In this document: in pieces, positions 15,337-24,939 of the stretch | Layout: each line of letters begins with the position of its first letter | Position numbering within the stretch: the stretch's first letter is position 1 | NCBI GenBank assembly: GCA_024400915.1 | Contig: JAKSLX010000018.1 | Span: forward strand, 1-62,298 | Direction of reading: 5' to 3' | From: Treponema sp. | GTDB taxonomy: Bacteria > Spirochaetota > Spirochaetia > Treponematales > Treponemataceae | DNA: 62,298 nucleotides | Made by a program: the position numbers and the translations under genes | Notes under the pieces: generated by a model | Told to the model about the DNA's origin: nothing | Database searches by the model: none | The model's input: only the letters and a program-made list of their open reading frames with translations

Positions 15337-16728
15337 TTATTTTATCAGGCAGACCCTGTCCGAAGGTATCCAGCCGTAAGTGTCATTATGACGTACATAC
15401 ATCCATTCGCCTGCCACCCTTATTATAGAAACAACGCTACCCGGTTGGATGGTTACACTTGTCATCATATTATGTTCGGGAATCGGACTCATTTCACCTC
15501 CGGTAAAAATTCCGTGGGGTGACTTGAGGCGGACACCATAGATTCCGGCAAAAACCGAAGACATTATGAATAACGAAGCGAATACAGCAGCAAAAGTTTT
15601 TCTTCTGAATATCAAGAAAAGAAGAACCAGCACCAGGAAAGCAAAGGCAACAATGCACATCAGGTTGAACAGATAGAAGCTTGGCTCGTGATAGTCATAA
15701 GGCAATCCGAGGGCCATCTCCGCATTTTTTCTTTCTTCAGTAACCTTTGAGAAAATGAAGGAATGGCGTTCCCTGTTATGAAGCTCATAAAGAGCAAGCA
15801 CTTCCTGGGGCTTTACCTCCGTCTTTTTCTTTGCCGACGCAACTTTTTCGGATTCGTGAAAAGCATACACGAAAGGATTTTCTTCCTTCGTCTCCTTGAG
15901 CAGTTCCTGGGATTTTCCTACACTGAACTTATAGACCGGACACTGAATGTCTTCTACCGATCCGTTGTACGAAGTTGCCGTTATGAAAATTTCCGGCAGG
16001 ACATGATCTCCCTCCGAAAGAGGCTGCCAGTCAAAAGTTGCTGCACTCTGGAACTGGGTAACGAAATTCTTTTCGCCGGTTGCCTTGAATTCATATTCCC
16101 TTACTTTCTTGAATATGGAATTTTCCGGAATGTTCCAGTAGATGTTTTGTATGGATTCCATGTACCTTGCAGTTACCGTAAAAACAACGTGCTCCCCGGA
16201 CTTTATCTTGAGGCTCTTGTTCTTGATGCCCTTTGATGACTCAAGGTTCTGGTTCTGGAAGACAACATTTATTTCCGGATGAATGAACCTTGGATTCTGA
16301 AATACTTCTACAGTTTCAACGGGAATCTGATAGAAACCGCCGTCGATGGTAAGGTCGATAGGCTTGATCCTATAGTTCCCGGTTTTTGCAAAGCGCATCC
16401 AGAGGATGATCCTTGTTCCGTGGGCATAACCGCCTCCCTGAGATTCATCTCTTGGAATAAGGACTGTTTCCTTCTTCTGGGAAACAAAGCTTACATTTGG
16501 AGGAAGTGAGTTTACGGAAATCTGAACGCTGTCAGGAGTTACATTTTCGATTTCAACAAAGAAGGAATTGTCGTCTTCCGTAAAGAGGGTATCCTGTGTT
16601 GGTCTGAACCTCATGCCCCAAAGGTATGCCCAGGAAACTTTTGCAGACAATGCCGTTCCCGCTGAAAGGAAAAAGAGAATCAGTAGTCCTGCGATGTTCT
16701 TTCTGAATCTTTTTGCTGACTTTTCCAT
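15337..16728 (-). CDS. BatD-like protein with a C-terminal SH3 domain
   Basis: 463 residues: signal peptide (about 10-30), a long periplasmic beta-rich region of BatD type (30-270), a linker, two membrane segments (about 345-395), and a C-terminal bacterial SH3 domain (405-463; VTIQPGSVVSIIRVAGEWM, YGWIPSDRV). In Bacteroidota BatD and the SH3/TPR protein BatE are separate; here the SH3 part is joined to the BatD-like part. It starts inside the preceding gene (49-nt overlap), the last of the Bat set. Confidence 0.78.
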   Translation of the reverse strand: MEKSAKRFRKNIAGLLILFFLSAGTALSAKVSWAYLWGMRFRPTQDTLFTEDDNSFFVEIENVTPDSVQISVNSLPPNVSFVSQKKETVLIPRDESQGGGYAHGTRIILWMRFAKTGNYRIKPIDLTIDGGFYQIPVETVEVFQNPRFIHPEINVVFQNQNLESSKGIKNKSLKIKSGEHVVFTVTARYMESIQNIYWNIPENSIFKKVREYEFKATGEKNFVTQFQSAATFDWQPLSEGDHVLPEIFITATSYNGSVEDIQCPVYKFSVGKSQELLKETKEENPFVYAFHESEKVASAKKKTEVKPQEVLALYELHNRERHSFIFSKVTEERKNAEMALGLPYDYHEPSFYLFNLMCIVAFAFLVLVLLFLIFRRKTFAAVFASLFIMSSVFAGIYGVRLKSPHGIFTGGEMSPIPEHNMMTSVTIQPGSVVSIIRVAGEWMYVRHNDTYGWIPSDRVCLIK

Positions 16729-18281
16729 TGCTGCTGTTCACCTTCTTTTATTATTGAATAGAGGGCATTTTCCAAAGTCTGGTCCTCGTTGTTTTCCGAC
16801 ACCGGAACTATTTCTCTTGCACTTTCATTGGAATGACTCGATTCCTCCCTCAGGGAAAGCTCAAGGTTTATTTTTGCATCCGTGCTTGTTCCGTCTATGA
16901 AAAGGGACTGCCTGAAAAAATTCGCTGCAGTCTCGTAGTCACCGCTTCTGTGGGCAATTATCCCAGAATTATAAAGGATTGCAAACTTGATCTGGTCCGG
17001 AGCATCCTCAAAGACAAGGTTGAACTTTGCAAGGGCCGCATCGTTTTCTCCCTGCATCAGATATGTTGAACCAATTCCATAAACAGAATACTGGTAGACA
17101 AAATCATCTCCCCTGAGCTTTGCATTGCTTGCCGCCTGAAGAAAACTTGCCGTTGCATTCTGATAGTTTCCCTTGCCCCAATCAAGTTTACCCTGAAGTA
17201 TTTTTACTCCGTCGTCAAATTTAGGGGTACATCCTGTAAAAAAGAAAATGCAGGCAGTCATGGCAGCACCAGAAAGCAGCCTGTTCCTTCCGCCAGTAAC
17301 ATCAAGTTCCCCAAGAAGAATTGAAGCAAGGAAGAATACAATTGCAAGGATGATGAACATCTTGTGTCTTTCCTTTCTCTGGATTTCATAGCTCACCGCA
17401 TTTCCATTGGAACCGGCAGAAATTATCTTGAGGATTTTTGTTGCAGACCCCATTTCCGAAGCATCAATATATTCGCATGAGGAAATTGAGCCCGCATTTT
17501 TTATGGACTTGATGATCCTTTCGATTTCCGATGTGCGGAGGGCTGTCTTTACCTTTGTCTGTCCGTCGCCTGTAAGAACTTCGCTTTCCCTTTCGCTGCC
17601 AAAACCAACGACAATTACCGGAATTCCAAAACGGGCTGATTCCGCCAGGGAAGACTGAAGTGTATTGTCGGTTTCCTCGCAGTCAGTAAACAGAAGGATA
17701 TAAGAAGCCTCGGAAGACTGTTCCGGGAACGATGAAACGGCTGCCTTTATTCCCTTGCCAAGGCTTGTTCCTTCTGCCGTCATGAGCTTTGGAGAAAGGT
17801 TGTCCATGAGGGTTTCAACGCAGTTGTAGTCATCGGTAAGTGGAACTGCAACGGTTCCGTCTCCCTTTGCAAGAACTACGGAAACCTTTGTTCCGCCAAA
17901 ATGTTCAAGAAGACCCTTTGCATAGATTGATGCCGCACTGAGCCTTGATATTCCGCCTGGAGCATCATGGGCTTCCATGCTGTAGGAAATGTCAAAGACA
18001 AAGGAAACTGCCTTTCCGTTTTTCTGAACTGGAATGGTGTCGGTTCCCCAGGAAATTCCAGCTCCTGCAAGGATGACCATGGAGGCACTCAAGGCTCGGA
18101 AAATGGTTCTGAACCAGAAGCAGTGTTCCATCCTGTCCGAAAGAAAATGACCTCTGGAAACCCTGTTTTTTTCAGATAGCACTTTCTTAAGTTTCCTGTA
18201 TTTCAGGATCACATGGGTCAAGGCAAAGGCAAGAGGTATGAAAAGCCAAAAAACAACTGCATGGGATGCGGAAAAATTCAT
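16680..18281 (-). CDS. BatB-BatC fusion: membrane von Willebrand A protein with TPRs
   Basis: 533 residues. Two N-terminal membrane segments precede a vWA domain with MIDAS motif Asp97-Ile-Ser99-Tyr-Ser101. A third membrane segment and an internal lipobox-like FTGC follow, then three to four TPR units (about 350-480) and a Gln/Glu-rich tail. BatB and BatC are usually separate; the internal FTGC suggests BatC was once its own lipoprotein and became fused. It overlaps BatA by 4 nt. Confidence 0.85.
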   Translation of the reverse strand: MNFSASHAVVFWLFIPLAFALTHVILKYRKLKKVLSEKNRVSRGHFLSDRMEHCFWFRTIFRALSASMVILAGAGISWGTDTIPVQKNGKAVSFVFDISYSMEAHDAPGGISRLSAASIYAKGLLEHFGGTKVSVVLAKGDGTVAVPLTDDYNCVETLMDNLSPKLMTAEGTSLGKGIKAAVSSFPEQSSEASYILLFTDCEETDNTLQSSLAESARFGIPVIVVGFGSERESEVLTGDGQTKVKTALRTSEIERIIKSIKNAGSISSCEYIDASEMGSATKILKIISAGSNGNAVSYEIQRKERHKMFIILAIVFFLASILLGELDVTGGRNRLLSGAAMTACIFFFTGCTPKFDDGVKILQGKLDWGKGNYQNATASFLQAASNAKLRGDDFVYQYSVYGIGSTYLMQGENDAALAKFNLVFEDAPDQIKFAILYNSGIIAHRSGDYETAANFFRQSLFIDGTSTDAKINLELSLREESSHSNESAREIVPVSENNEDQTLENALYSIIKEGEQQQWKSQQKDSERTSQDY

Positions 18282-19279
18282 AGTACCTCCTGAAGAAAAA
18301 TTCTCTTGATGATCCAGGCAAGGGATGCAAATACTGCCGCTGCCAGAAGGAAATACCTGTAATAGAAAGTATCGTTGTTCTTTATGTGATAGCTCTGCAT
18401 TACGCTTTCATTTTTTCCAATGGTTGAAATTGCCTGCGAAAGAGAAACAATGGAACCCGTTTCAAAAAATTTTCCGTCACATTCTGCCGCAAGCTTAGCA
18501 AGGGAAGAAGGATCAAAATTCGATTCAAGATAGCCTGAATATGCCCTGTTGGTTTTTGGGTCCACATAGTCCAGGGGTACAACTCCGCGGGTACCTATTC
18601 CAAGAATGTAAAGGGAAATGTCCTTGCTCTTTGCAAGTCGTGCTGCAGTATTTGGATGAACGGTTCCCGCATTGTTTTCTCCGTCCGTAATGAGCACCAC
18701 AGCTTTTTTTTCCGAAGGAGAATTTTCAAGATGATAGATGGCAAGGGAAAGTCCGTTGCCGATTGCAGTTCCGTCCCCAAGTTCACCTACATTGAGGCTG
18801 TCCAACCTGTCAAAGAAAACTTTCCTATCCATGGTAGGAGGAATAAGAAGACAGGCTGATTCCGCCATTTCAACAAGACCGAATTCGCTTCCGTCATTTT
18901 TTACCGCAAGGGAATGGATTGCATCCTTTGCAGCTTCTATTCGGTGGAAGTCACCAATGTCCCTTGCAGCCATGGAAGGGCTCACATCCACAACAAAGAT
19001 GATGGAGGCACCGCGGGAAGAATAAACCTTCTGCTGCTGATGATAGACCGGAGATGCACATGCAAACACAAGGCAAACATAGAAAGCAATGCAGAGTATC
19101 CTTACAAAAACGGAGAAGGCTTTCCTTACTTTTCCGTCCCATGAAAAATTGCCTCCGTTCCAGTCACTCATGTTGAGGGCAAAGGTAATCCGCGAAAGGA
19201 CCTTTATGTGACGCAATATATAGAGAATGGGAATAAGCAGAAGAAGGATGAAGGCACCTGGACTTTCAAATTCAACCAT
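18278..19279 (-). CDS. BatA-like von Willebrand A protein
   Basis: 333 residues. Membrane segments lie near the N-terminus and at the C-terminus around a vWA domain with the MIDAS motif D-x-S-x-S (DVSPS). The domain most likely faces the periplasm. Bat proteins are tied to aerotolerance and stress survival; the mechanism is not established. The ATG at 19279 is chosen over 19297 because AAGGAGGACAGCA precedes it. The start lies inside the previous gene's end (8-nt overlap). Confidence 0.88.
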   Translation of the reverse strand: MVEFESPGAFILLLLIPILYILRHIKVLSRITFALNMSDWNGGNFSWDGKVRKAFSVFVRILCIAFYVCLVFACASPVYHQQQKVYSSRGASIIFVVDVSPSMAARDIGDFHRIEAAKDAIHSLAVKNDGSEFGLVEMAESACLLIPPTMDRKVFFDRLDSLNVGELGDGTAIGNGLSLAIYHLENSPSEKKAVVLITDGENNAGTVHPNTAARLAKSKDISLYILGIGTRGVVPLDYVDPKTNRAYSGYLESNFDPSSLAKLAAECDGKFFETGSIVSLSQAISTIGKNESVMQSYHIKNNDTFYYRYFLLAAAVFASLAWIIKRIFLQEVL

Positions 19280-20300
19280 TGCTGTCCTCCTTTTCAAATG
19301 CCTCGATTATCTTATGGGTCGAAAGGATGAGGGATTTTTTCTCGCCTTTCATGAAGCCCGCCTGATGTTCTTCCACTGGAAGCATTTTTGAATCAATTGA
19401 ACCGGAAGCAAAACGAATGTAGTTTGTGCGGACAAAATTTGCTGTCAAATCTTCAACGGCATGTTCCTGCCTGTCGCTCATCATTCCGCCGGTAACGGTC
19501 ATGATCTTGTATTCAATGTTTTTACCCGTAACAGAAGCAAAAGGCGTCTTGAACCTGTATTCAAGGTATTCACGCAAAATGCACTGCCACTGTTCTGAAA
19601 AATCCGCATCCGTAATTTTCTTTCTGAGAAGCATGTTCAGGTGCCTCTTTGTCTTCACGGCATTCTTGTAGAAACTTATCTTAGTCTTTATTTCCTTCCA
19701 CTTCCTGATGATTTCAGGCAGCTTGATTATTGCCGTACAGAAAAGGGAAAAAAGGATTACTGCAAGAACAAGGAAGAACCATACATAGTAATTCGTATAT
19801 GGAAGAACTTCCGGAGCCTTTGGAGGCCTTAGTGTTGTTGCGCCAAGTTTTTCTGCAAGGGAAAGAATCAGCACCGAATTAAGTTCGATATTGAAGTCTG
19901 CAGAAATGTTTTCCTTTCCCCTCATGCAGATTTCTTCAAGATTGAATTTCTTGAATTTGATGATTCCCGTTTTCCAAGGAATGAAGGTAATGCAGAGGTT
20001 GTAATTTATGCCTGTGCGGGAAAGGGTTGTTTTCTTAACCAGGCAGGAAAGAGGATCTTCAAGAAAGTCTTCTGCCTTAAGGTCTATTTCCATTGTTTCA
20101 TTGGAAGACGTGTTCTCGGCAAAGGCAAAGAAATCTACAGGGCTTCTGAAAGAATACTGTATCTGTCCCGAGTCTCCTATGAAAACGTCACGGGGAACCA
20201 TTACCTGCAAAGTCGAATCGTCATTCTCTTCCTCTGCTGACTGGGCGAATCCTGAGAAAACTGAAACTGAAATGAGAAGGGCAAGGACTATCTTTTTCAT
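19272..20300 (-). CDS. Bat-operon membrane protein (DUF4381-like position)
   Basis: 342 residues: signal peptide (about 1-20, MKKIVLALLISVSVFSGFA), a periplasmic beta-rich part, one membrane segment (about 185-210) and a basic cytoplasmic C-terminus. The start at 20300 fits an ATGA overlap with the DUF58 gene. The position between DUF58 and BatA and the topology match the small DUF4381-type member of Bat operons; sequence similarity cannot be confirmed by eye. Confidence 0.7.
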   Translation of the reverse strand: MKKIVLALLISVSVFSGFAQSAEEENDDSTLQVMVPRDVFIGDSGQIQYSFRSPVDFFAFAENTSSNETMEIDLKAEDFLEDPLSCLVKKTTLSRTGINYNLCITFIPWKTGIIKFKKFNLEEICMRGKENISADFNIELNSVLILSLAEKLGATTLRPPKAPEVLPYTNYYVWFFLVLAVILFSLFCTAIIKLPEIIRKWKEIKTKISFYKNAVKTKRHLNMLLRKKITDADFSEQWQCILREYLEYRFKTPFASVTGKNIEYKIMTVTGGMMSDRQEHAVEDLTANFVRTNYIRFASGSIDSKMLPVEEHQAGFMKGEKKSLILSTHKIIEAFEKEDSNG

Positions 20301-21172
20301 AGGGAATACTGCTCTCTTGTACTGAAGAATTTTATCAGCTCTGCGGCAGGATCCTGCATGGTACTGATGGAAAGCGGTGCACCGCCGTTTCTGTGGCATT
20401 CCTTCTTCCACATTTCATTGCGATTTTCTTCATCTTCCCTCCAGGCCCTGGAAAATTTCTGTGATGAAGTCGGAAGGACACATTCAAAGCCCGTCTCAGG
20501 ATCGCGGAAAGGAACGGCACCAAGTGAAGGAAGGATATCATCAAGGGGATCAGTAATCTTTATTGCAATGACATCGTTTTTCTGGCACAGATGGGCAAAC
20601 GGTGTTTCCCAGCCTGCAGCACGGAAATCGGAAATGACAAAAACAAGGGTTCTCTTGCGGAGGAGTTTTTCTGCACCTCTAAGGGCACTGTCCAGTGCAG
20701 AACCCACTATCTGACCAGAACCTTTATCAAGCTCTGAAAGGATTAGCATGGCCTGATTTTGTCCTGCCTTTGGCGCAATGGAAAATTCTATCTTGCCGTC
20801 AAAAATAACAGAGCCCACAGGACTTCCGTTGTGGAGGGATGCCATGGTAATGAGGGAAGCACAGTCCACAGCCGTTTCAAGGCGCGACTGAATTCCGGAA
20901 CCAGTATTCATGGAAAGGGATTTGTCCACGATGATGAAGACGTCCAGTTCCCTTTCTTCTTCAAAAACCTTTACGAAAGGTTTTCCCATCCTTGCAGTAA
21001 CGTTCCAGTCAATGGCACGAACATCGTCGCCGCGAAGATATTCACGAACTCCTGAAAATTCCATGCCCTGACCGCGGAAAAGAGACCTGAAGGATCCGTT
21101 CTTCATTCCGTTAGCAAGAGAAAGGGAAGTAAGATGTAAAAGCTGCGCCCTCTGGGCTGTATTGTTCTTCAA
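20297..21172 (-). CDS. DUF58 protein of the MoxR-Bat operon
   Basis: 291 residues. The DUF58 signature (EFSGVREYLRGDDVRAIDWN) at 38-56 is followed by a vWA-like fold with Asp83-Lys-Ser85-Leu-Ser87 as a MIDAS motif. No membrane segment is seen, so it is cytoplasmic and probably a client or adaptor of the MoxR ATPase. It lies 123 nt after moxR with two hairpins in between. Confidence 0.92.
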   Translation of the reverse strand: MKNNTAQRAQLLHLTSLSLANGMKNGSFRSLFRGQGMEFSGVREYLRGDDVRAIDWNVTARMGKPFVKVFEEERELDVFIIVDKSLSMNTGSGIQSRLETAVDCASLITMASLHNGSPVGSVIFDGKIEFSIAPKAGQNQAMLILSELDKGSGQIVGSALDSALRGAEKLLRKRTLVFVISDFRAAGWETPFAHLCQKNDVIAIKITDPLDDILPSLGAVPFRDPETGFECVLPTSSQKFSRAWREDEENRNEMWKKECHRNGGAPLSISTMQDPAAELIKFFSTREQYSL

Positions 21173-21251
21173 AAAAATGCTCCGCTACATGTACTGAAAT
21201 TTTCAACTAACATAAAAACTAACGCATCAGAATAGATTCGAGAAAACCGAT

Positions 21252-21297
21252 CCAACTCTGACGAGTTGGATAGATGAAATCACTTCGTGATTTCATC
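21252..21297 (-). repeat. Paired hairpins between moxR and DUF58
   Basis: In transcript order: an 11-bp hairpin (GATGAAATCAC, GAA, GTGATTTCATC) whose 5' arm contains part of the moxR stop codon, then CCAACTC-GTCA-GAGTTGG. There is no long T tract, so it probably tunes mRNA ends or read-through rather than terminating. It resembles the paired hairpins at other gene ends in the window. Confidence 0.6.
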
Positions 21298-22282
21298 ATG
21301 GTACCGGCATAAAATCGATGATCTTTTCAATGAGGTCATCGGCCGTTACATTGTCTGCTGCGGCTTCGTAATTCAATACAAGACGATGGCGGAGAACCTG
21401 CTTTGCGACTGCCTGGATATCTTCTGCAAGGACAAAGCTTCTGTTTTCAAAAAGTGCATGAACCTTAGCACAACGGAGAAGTGCAATACCTGCACGAGGT
21501 GATGCACCAAAGGCAATGTAGCGCTGAATGTCGTTCTTCCTGTTAGGCTGAACCGAATTTGCTCTTGTTGCGTTTACGATGGAAACGATATAGGCAAGCA
21601 TCTTGTCGTCAACCGTAACGGCATCAACTGCATTGCGGCATTTCTGCAAGGCATAGGAATTGAAAACCTTGTTTACCGGAATTTTTTCTGCACGGCCTTC
21701 CGACTTTACGATCTGAATTTCTTCTTCTGGGGTCGGATAGTGAACTATAAGCTTGAGGAGAAAACGGTCAAGTTCTGCTTCAGGCAAGCTGTAGGTTCCT
21801 TCCTGCTCGATTGGGTTTTGGGTTGCAAGAACAAAGAAAGGATCTGCAAGCTTGTATGTATTCTCACCGATTGTAACCTGCTGTTCTGCCATTGCTTCAA
21901 GGAGCGCAGACTGGACCTTTGCAGGAGCTCGGTTGATTTCATCTGCAAGGACAAGGTTAGCAAAAACAGGCCCCTTCCTTACATTGAATCTTCCTGTAGA
22001 CTGTTCGTAGATGAGTGTACCCGTAACATCCGCTGGAAGAAGATCGGGAGTAAACTGGATCCTCTTGTATTCTAGACCCGAAATATCCGCAAAAGTTTTT
22101 ACCGCAAGAGTTTTTGCAAGGCCTGGAACACCTTCAAGAAGAACATGACCGCCAGCAATGAGAGCCATGATGATTCCATCTACAACATCCCTCTGACCAA
22201 CAACGCGGTTTCCTACTTCTTCGCGGGCGCTGTTTATATACTTGAAACATTCATCGAGTTCAATTTTTGTAATTACGTTCAT
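21296..22282 (-). CDS. MoxR-family AAA+ ATPase
   Basis: 328 residues. Walker A is GVPGLAKT (51-58), Walker B/sensor is LVLADEINRAPAKVQSALLEAM, and ATQNPIEQEGTYSLPEAELDRF is typical of MoxR. MoxR ATPases act as chaperones that activate vWA proteins; here four downstream genes encode such partners (DUF58, BatA, BatB/C) and accessory proteins. GAGGGG precedes the start. First gene of the operon. Confidence 0.95.
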   Translation of the reverse strand: MNVITKIELDECFKYINSAREEVGNRVVGQRDVVDGIIMALIAGGHVLLEGVPGLAKTLAVKTFADISGLEYKRIQFTPDLLPADVTGTLIYEQSTGRFNVRKGPVFANLVLADEINRAPAKVQSALLEAMAEQQVTIGENTYKLADPFFVLATQNPIEQEGTYSLPEAELDRFLLKLIVHYPTPEEEIQIVKSEGRAEKIPVNKVFNSYALQKCRNAVDAVTVDDKMLAYIVSIVNATRANSVQPNRKNDIQRYIAFGASPRAGIALLRCAKVHALFENRSFVLAEDIQAVAKQVLRHRLVLNYEAAADNVTADDLIEKIIDFMPVP

Positions 22283-22324
22283 TTTATCCCCTCAAATTTT
22301 ATGCCGAAAATTATACTTTCAATT

Positions 22325-23362
22325 CTAATCCATGTAAACTTCACCGTGAGTATGGAATCCAGAATCAATGATAACTTCGTCGATGTTTTCCTTTGTAACA
22401 ACGGTCGGTTCAAGAAGGATACAGGGAATTTTTGAATCCCCGTTATCAATGGTCATTCCGGTTGCAGCAATGGATTCCGCATTTTCTCCATTGCCTATAC
22501 GAACTGCATATTCGGCAGCCTTTCTTGCAAGAAGTGTAATCGGCTTGTATATGGTAAAATCCTGATAGCCACGGGCTATGTTCTGGCATGCCGCAATGTC
22601 TGCATCCTGTCCGCAGATAGGTATGTGCCTGTCCGGATAATATACATTAAGAACAGAAAGAACGGCATCTGCAACTGCATCGTTTCCGCAGATAATCGCA
22701 TCAGGAATCTGACCGCTGGTAATTACATCAACCATCTTTTGTTTTGCATGATCGTAATCCCATCCTTCAGTATAAAAAATATCATTGATTACAGGACCAT
22801 GATTTTTTATGGAACTTAGAATTCCGTTCTGGATCAAGGTCATGTTGAAGTCTTCCTGCGGGCCAAGAATGCATATCCAGTTTTTTGTTCCGCTTATAGC
22901 CTTCATGGTCTGTCCCATAAGGCTTCCGACTTTTGTACTGTCAACGGAAATGTATAGGTCTATTTTCGTATTCCTTATCAGCCGGTCATAGGAAATTACG
23001 GGAATGTTTTTTGCACGGATTTTTTCTATTTCATCTTTCAGGGATTCAGCATCCTTTGGAAGAATTACAATTACATTCACGTTCCTTTCAAGAAGGTACA
23101 TGAGCTGCCTTTTCTGTTCTTCCACACTGTTGCCTGCATTCTGAACTATGACATCTGCATTAAGGCTTCGGACGCTTGCCATGAAGACATCCAGGTCTCT
23201 CTGCCAGCGCTCTATGGCAAGTGTATCAATGGAAAAACCTACGGTAATGCCGTTCATGTTCCCCTGAGAAAGGTGTTCGTTTACATGCTTTTTACTGCAG
23301 GAGGTAAGGCCCGATGCAACAAAAAGAAATACTGCTACAGATTTGATAAAAACTTTTTTCAT
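22325..23362 (-). CDS. XylF-like periplasmic sugar-binding lipoprotein
   Basis: 345 residues with lipobox LTSC (Cys22) and a type I periplasmic binding fold close to D-xylose/ribose binders (NVNVIVILPKDAESL, VISYDRLIRN, CGNDAVADAVLSVL). No ABC permease or ATPase is nearby. It is the last gene of an operon with a sensor kinase and a regulator, so it may deliver sugar to the signalling complex or to a transporter elsewhere. A GGGG-type Shine-Dalgarno precedes the ATG. Confidence 0.88.
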   Translation of the reverse strand: MKKVFIKSVAVFLFVASGLTSCSKKHVNEHLSQGNMNGITVGFSIDTLAIERWQRDLDVFMASVRSLNADVIVQNAGNSVEEQKRQLMYLLERNVNVIVILPKDAESLKDEIEKIRAKNIPVISYDRLIRNTKIDLYISVDSTKVGSLMGQTMKAISGTKNWICILGPQEDFNMTLIQNGILSSIKNHGPVINDIFYTEGWDYDHAKQKMVDVITSGQIPDAIICGNDAVADAVLSVLNVYYPDRHIPICGQDADIAACQNIARGYQDFTIYKPITLLARKAAEYAVRIGNGENAESIAATGMTIDNGDSKIPCILLEPTVVTKENIDEVIIDSGFHTHGEVYMD

Positions 23363-23373
23363 TTTCTAACCCC

Positions 23374-24939
23374 TTACTGGTTATTTGTATTTCTGAAATC
23401 GGTCGGAGAAATTCCGAACTTATTTTTAAATTGGCGGCTAAAGTAATTCTGGTCGCTGTAACCTGTCTGACCTGCAATCTCCTTGATGGAAAGATCCGTT
23501 TCAGCAAGAAGCTTCTTTGTCCTGTCCAATCGCCGGTCAGTAGCATAGTTGATGAAGGTTTCTCCCATCTCTTCCTTGAAAAGCTTGCTTACATAGAACG
23601 GACTAACACCTATGCTTGCGGCGACATCTTCAAGGGAATAGTTGCGGCTCATGTTCTGATCTATATATTCGATTATTTTCTTTACCAGCGGATTCTCCCT
23701 CTGCTCCTTCACCGACGAAACGGCTGTGGCGCATTCCACAAGAACATTTACAAGGAAATCCTGGATTACGGAAATTTCCTGGGCACCAACAAGCACAGTA
23801 AAGGCTGTATCAAAGGACGGGTTTTCATAGCCTGGATTCAATTCTTTGGTAATGTTGCGTATGTTTACCAGAAGCTCGAAAACACCGCTCTTGATCCTGT
23901 CAAGTTCAAGACCGGCAGAAGCCTGTTCCGAACAGAAAAGACCTGCAAGAAACTTGACTCCGGCGGAATCACCTATGCGAAGACGATTGTAGATTCTTTC
24001 ACACACTTCATGGGATTTTTCCGGCGAACTGGATTTTTTCGTCATTTCCTCTGCAAGGAGACATTCCCCGTTTGGAGAAGTCCTGTTAAGGGCATCCACC
24101 GCTTCCTTGCAGGACAAGGAAACATTGGAAAGTTCATTTGAAAGGCGGCTGACTCCCATGCGGATCCTCTGGCTGATATTCATGCTGAGCATGGCATATA
24201 TGCTTTTTGCTACTTCATGGAAACTTTCAAAAAGATCTTCCGCCGGATCACTCTTGTCCAGGCAGAAAAAAATGACAAGCCTGTTGGCCATGAAGGAACC
24301 CATAAGGTACTTGTATCTGTCCGCCAGCATCTTCCTGATACCATTGTAAAAATCATACTGATTCTTGGAGTCACCGTGTGGAATTTCAATGCATGTAAAA
24401 AAATAGTTGGTTACATCAAGATTAAAATATTCAAGGTAGCTTGAAAGATCTTCCTTCTTGTCGCTGCTGAACATGCAGGAATAGATGAAATCACTTTCTA
24501 CCATCGGGGAAACCGTATCAAGTTTTTTCTGAAGGTCCAGCCCTTCATTATTTTTGCCTCGCCTTTCATCCACAAGATTCATGGCATTTCTTACTGTCTG
24601 GATTACCACATTCCTGTTTACCGGTTTCGTAATATATTTGTATGCACCGAGGTTCATGGCTTCCTGTGCATATTGGAATTTATCGAAGGCACTCAGGACT
24701 ACGATGACGGTTTCCGGCTTAAGATTCATTATACAACTGATGGTTTCAAGACCGCTCATGCCAGGCATGTTTATGTCCATGAAGATGATGTCAATTTTTT
24801 CACGGTTTGCAATGGCAAGGGCTTCGCTGCCTGAAAGGGCTGAGAATAAATTCACCTGACCTTCAAAATTCTTATTGATAATAAACTGTAGCGAATCAAT
24901 TACAATCTGCTCATCATCACAAGTCAAAATGTTATACAT
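23374..24939 (-). CDS. YesN-type response regulator (REC-AraC)
   Basis: 521 residues: receiver domain (1-122) with phospho-acceptor Asp55 in FMDINMPG and Lys in KYITKP, a middle region without a clear domain (140-400), and an AraC helix-turn-helix pair at the C-terminus (about 418-518; YSLEDVAASIGVSPFYVSKL, IKEIAGQTGYSDQNYFSRQF). It is the partner of the kinase that overlaps it by 8 nt. It probably activates sugar-use genes located outside the window. Confidence 0.94.
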   Translation of the reverse strand: MYNILTCDDEQIVIDSLQFIINKNFEGQVNLFSALSGSEALAIANREKIDIIFMDINMPGMSGLETISCIMNLKPETVIVVLSAFDKFQYAQEAMNLGAYKYITKPVNRNVVIQTVRNAMNLVDERRGKNNEGLDLQKKLDTVSPMVESDFIYSCMFSSDKKEDLSSYLEYFNLDVTNYFFTCIEIPHGDSKNQYDFYNGIRKMLADRYKYLMGSFMANRLVIFFCLDKSDPAEDLFESFHEVAKSIYAMLSMNISQRIRMGVSRLSNELSNVSLSCKEAVDALNRTSPNGECLLAEEMTKKSSSPEKSHEVCERIYNRLRIGDSAGVKFLAGLFCSEQASAGLELDRIKSGVFELLVNIRNITKELNPGYENPSFDTAFTVLVGAQEISVIQDFLVNVLVECATAVSSVKEQRENPLVKKIIEYIDQNMSRNYSLEDVAASIGVSPFYVSKLFKEEMGETFINYATDRRLDRTKKLLAETDLSIKEIAGQTGYSDQNYFSRQFKNKFGISPTDFRNTNNQ

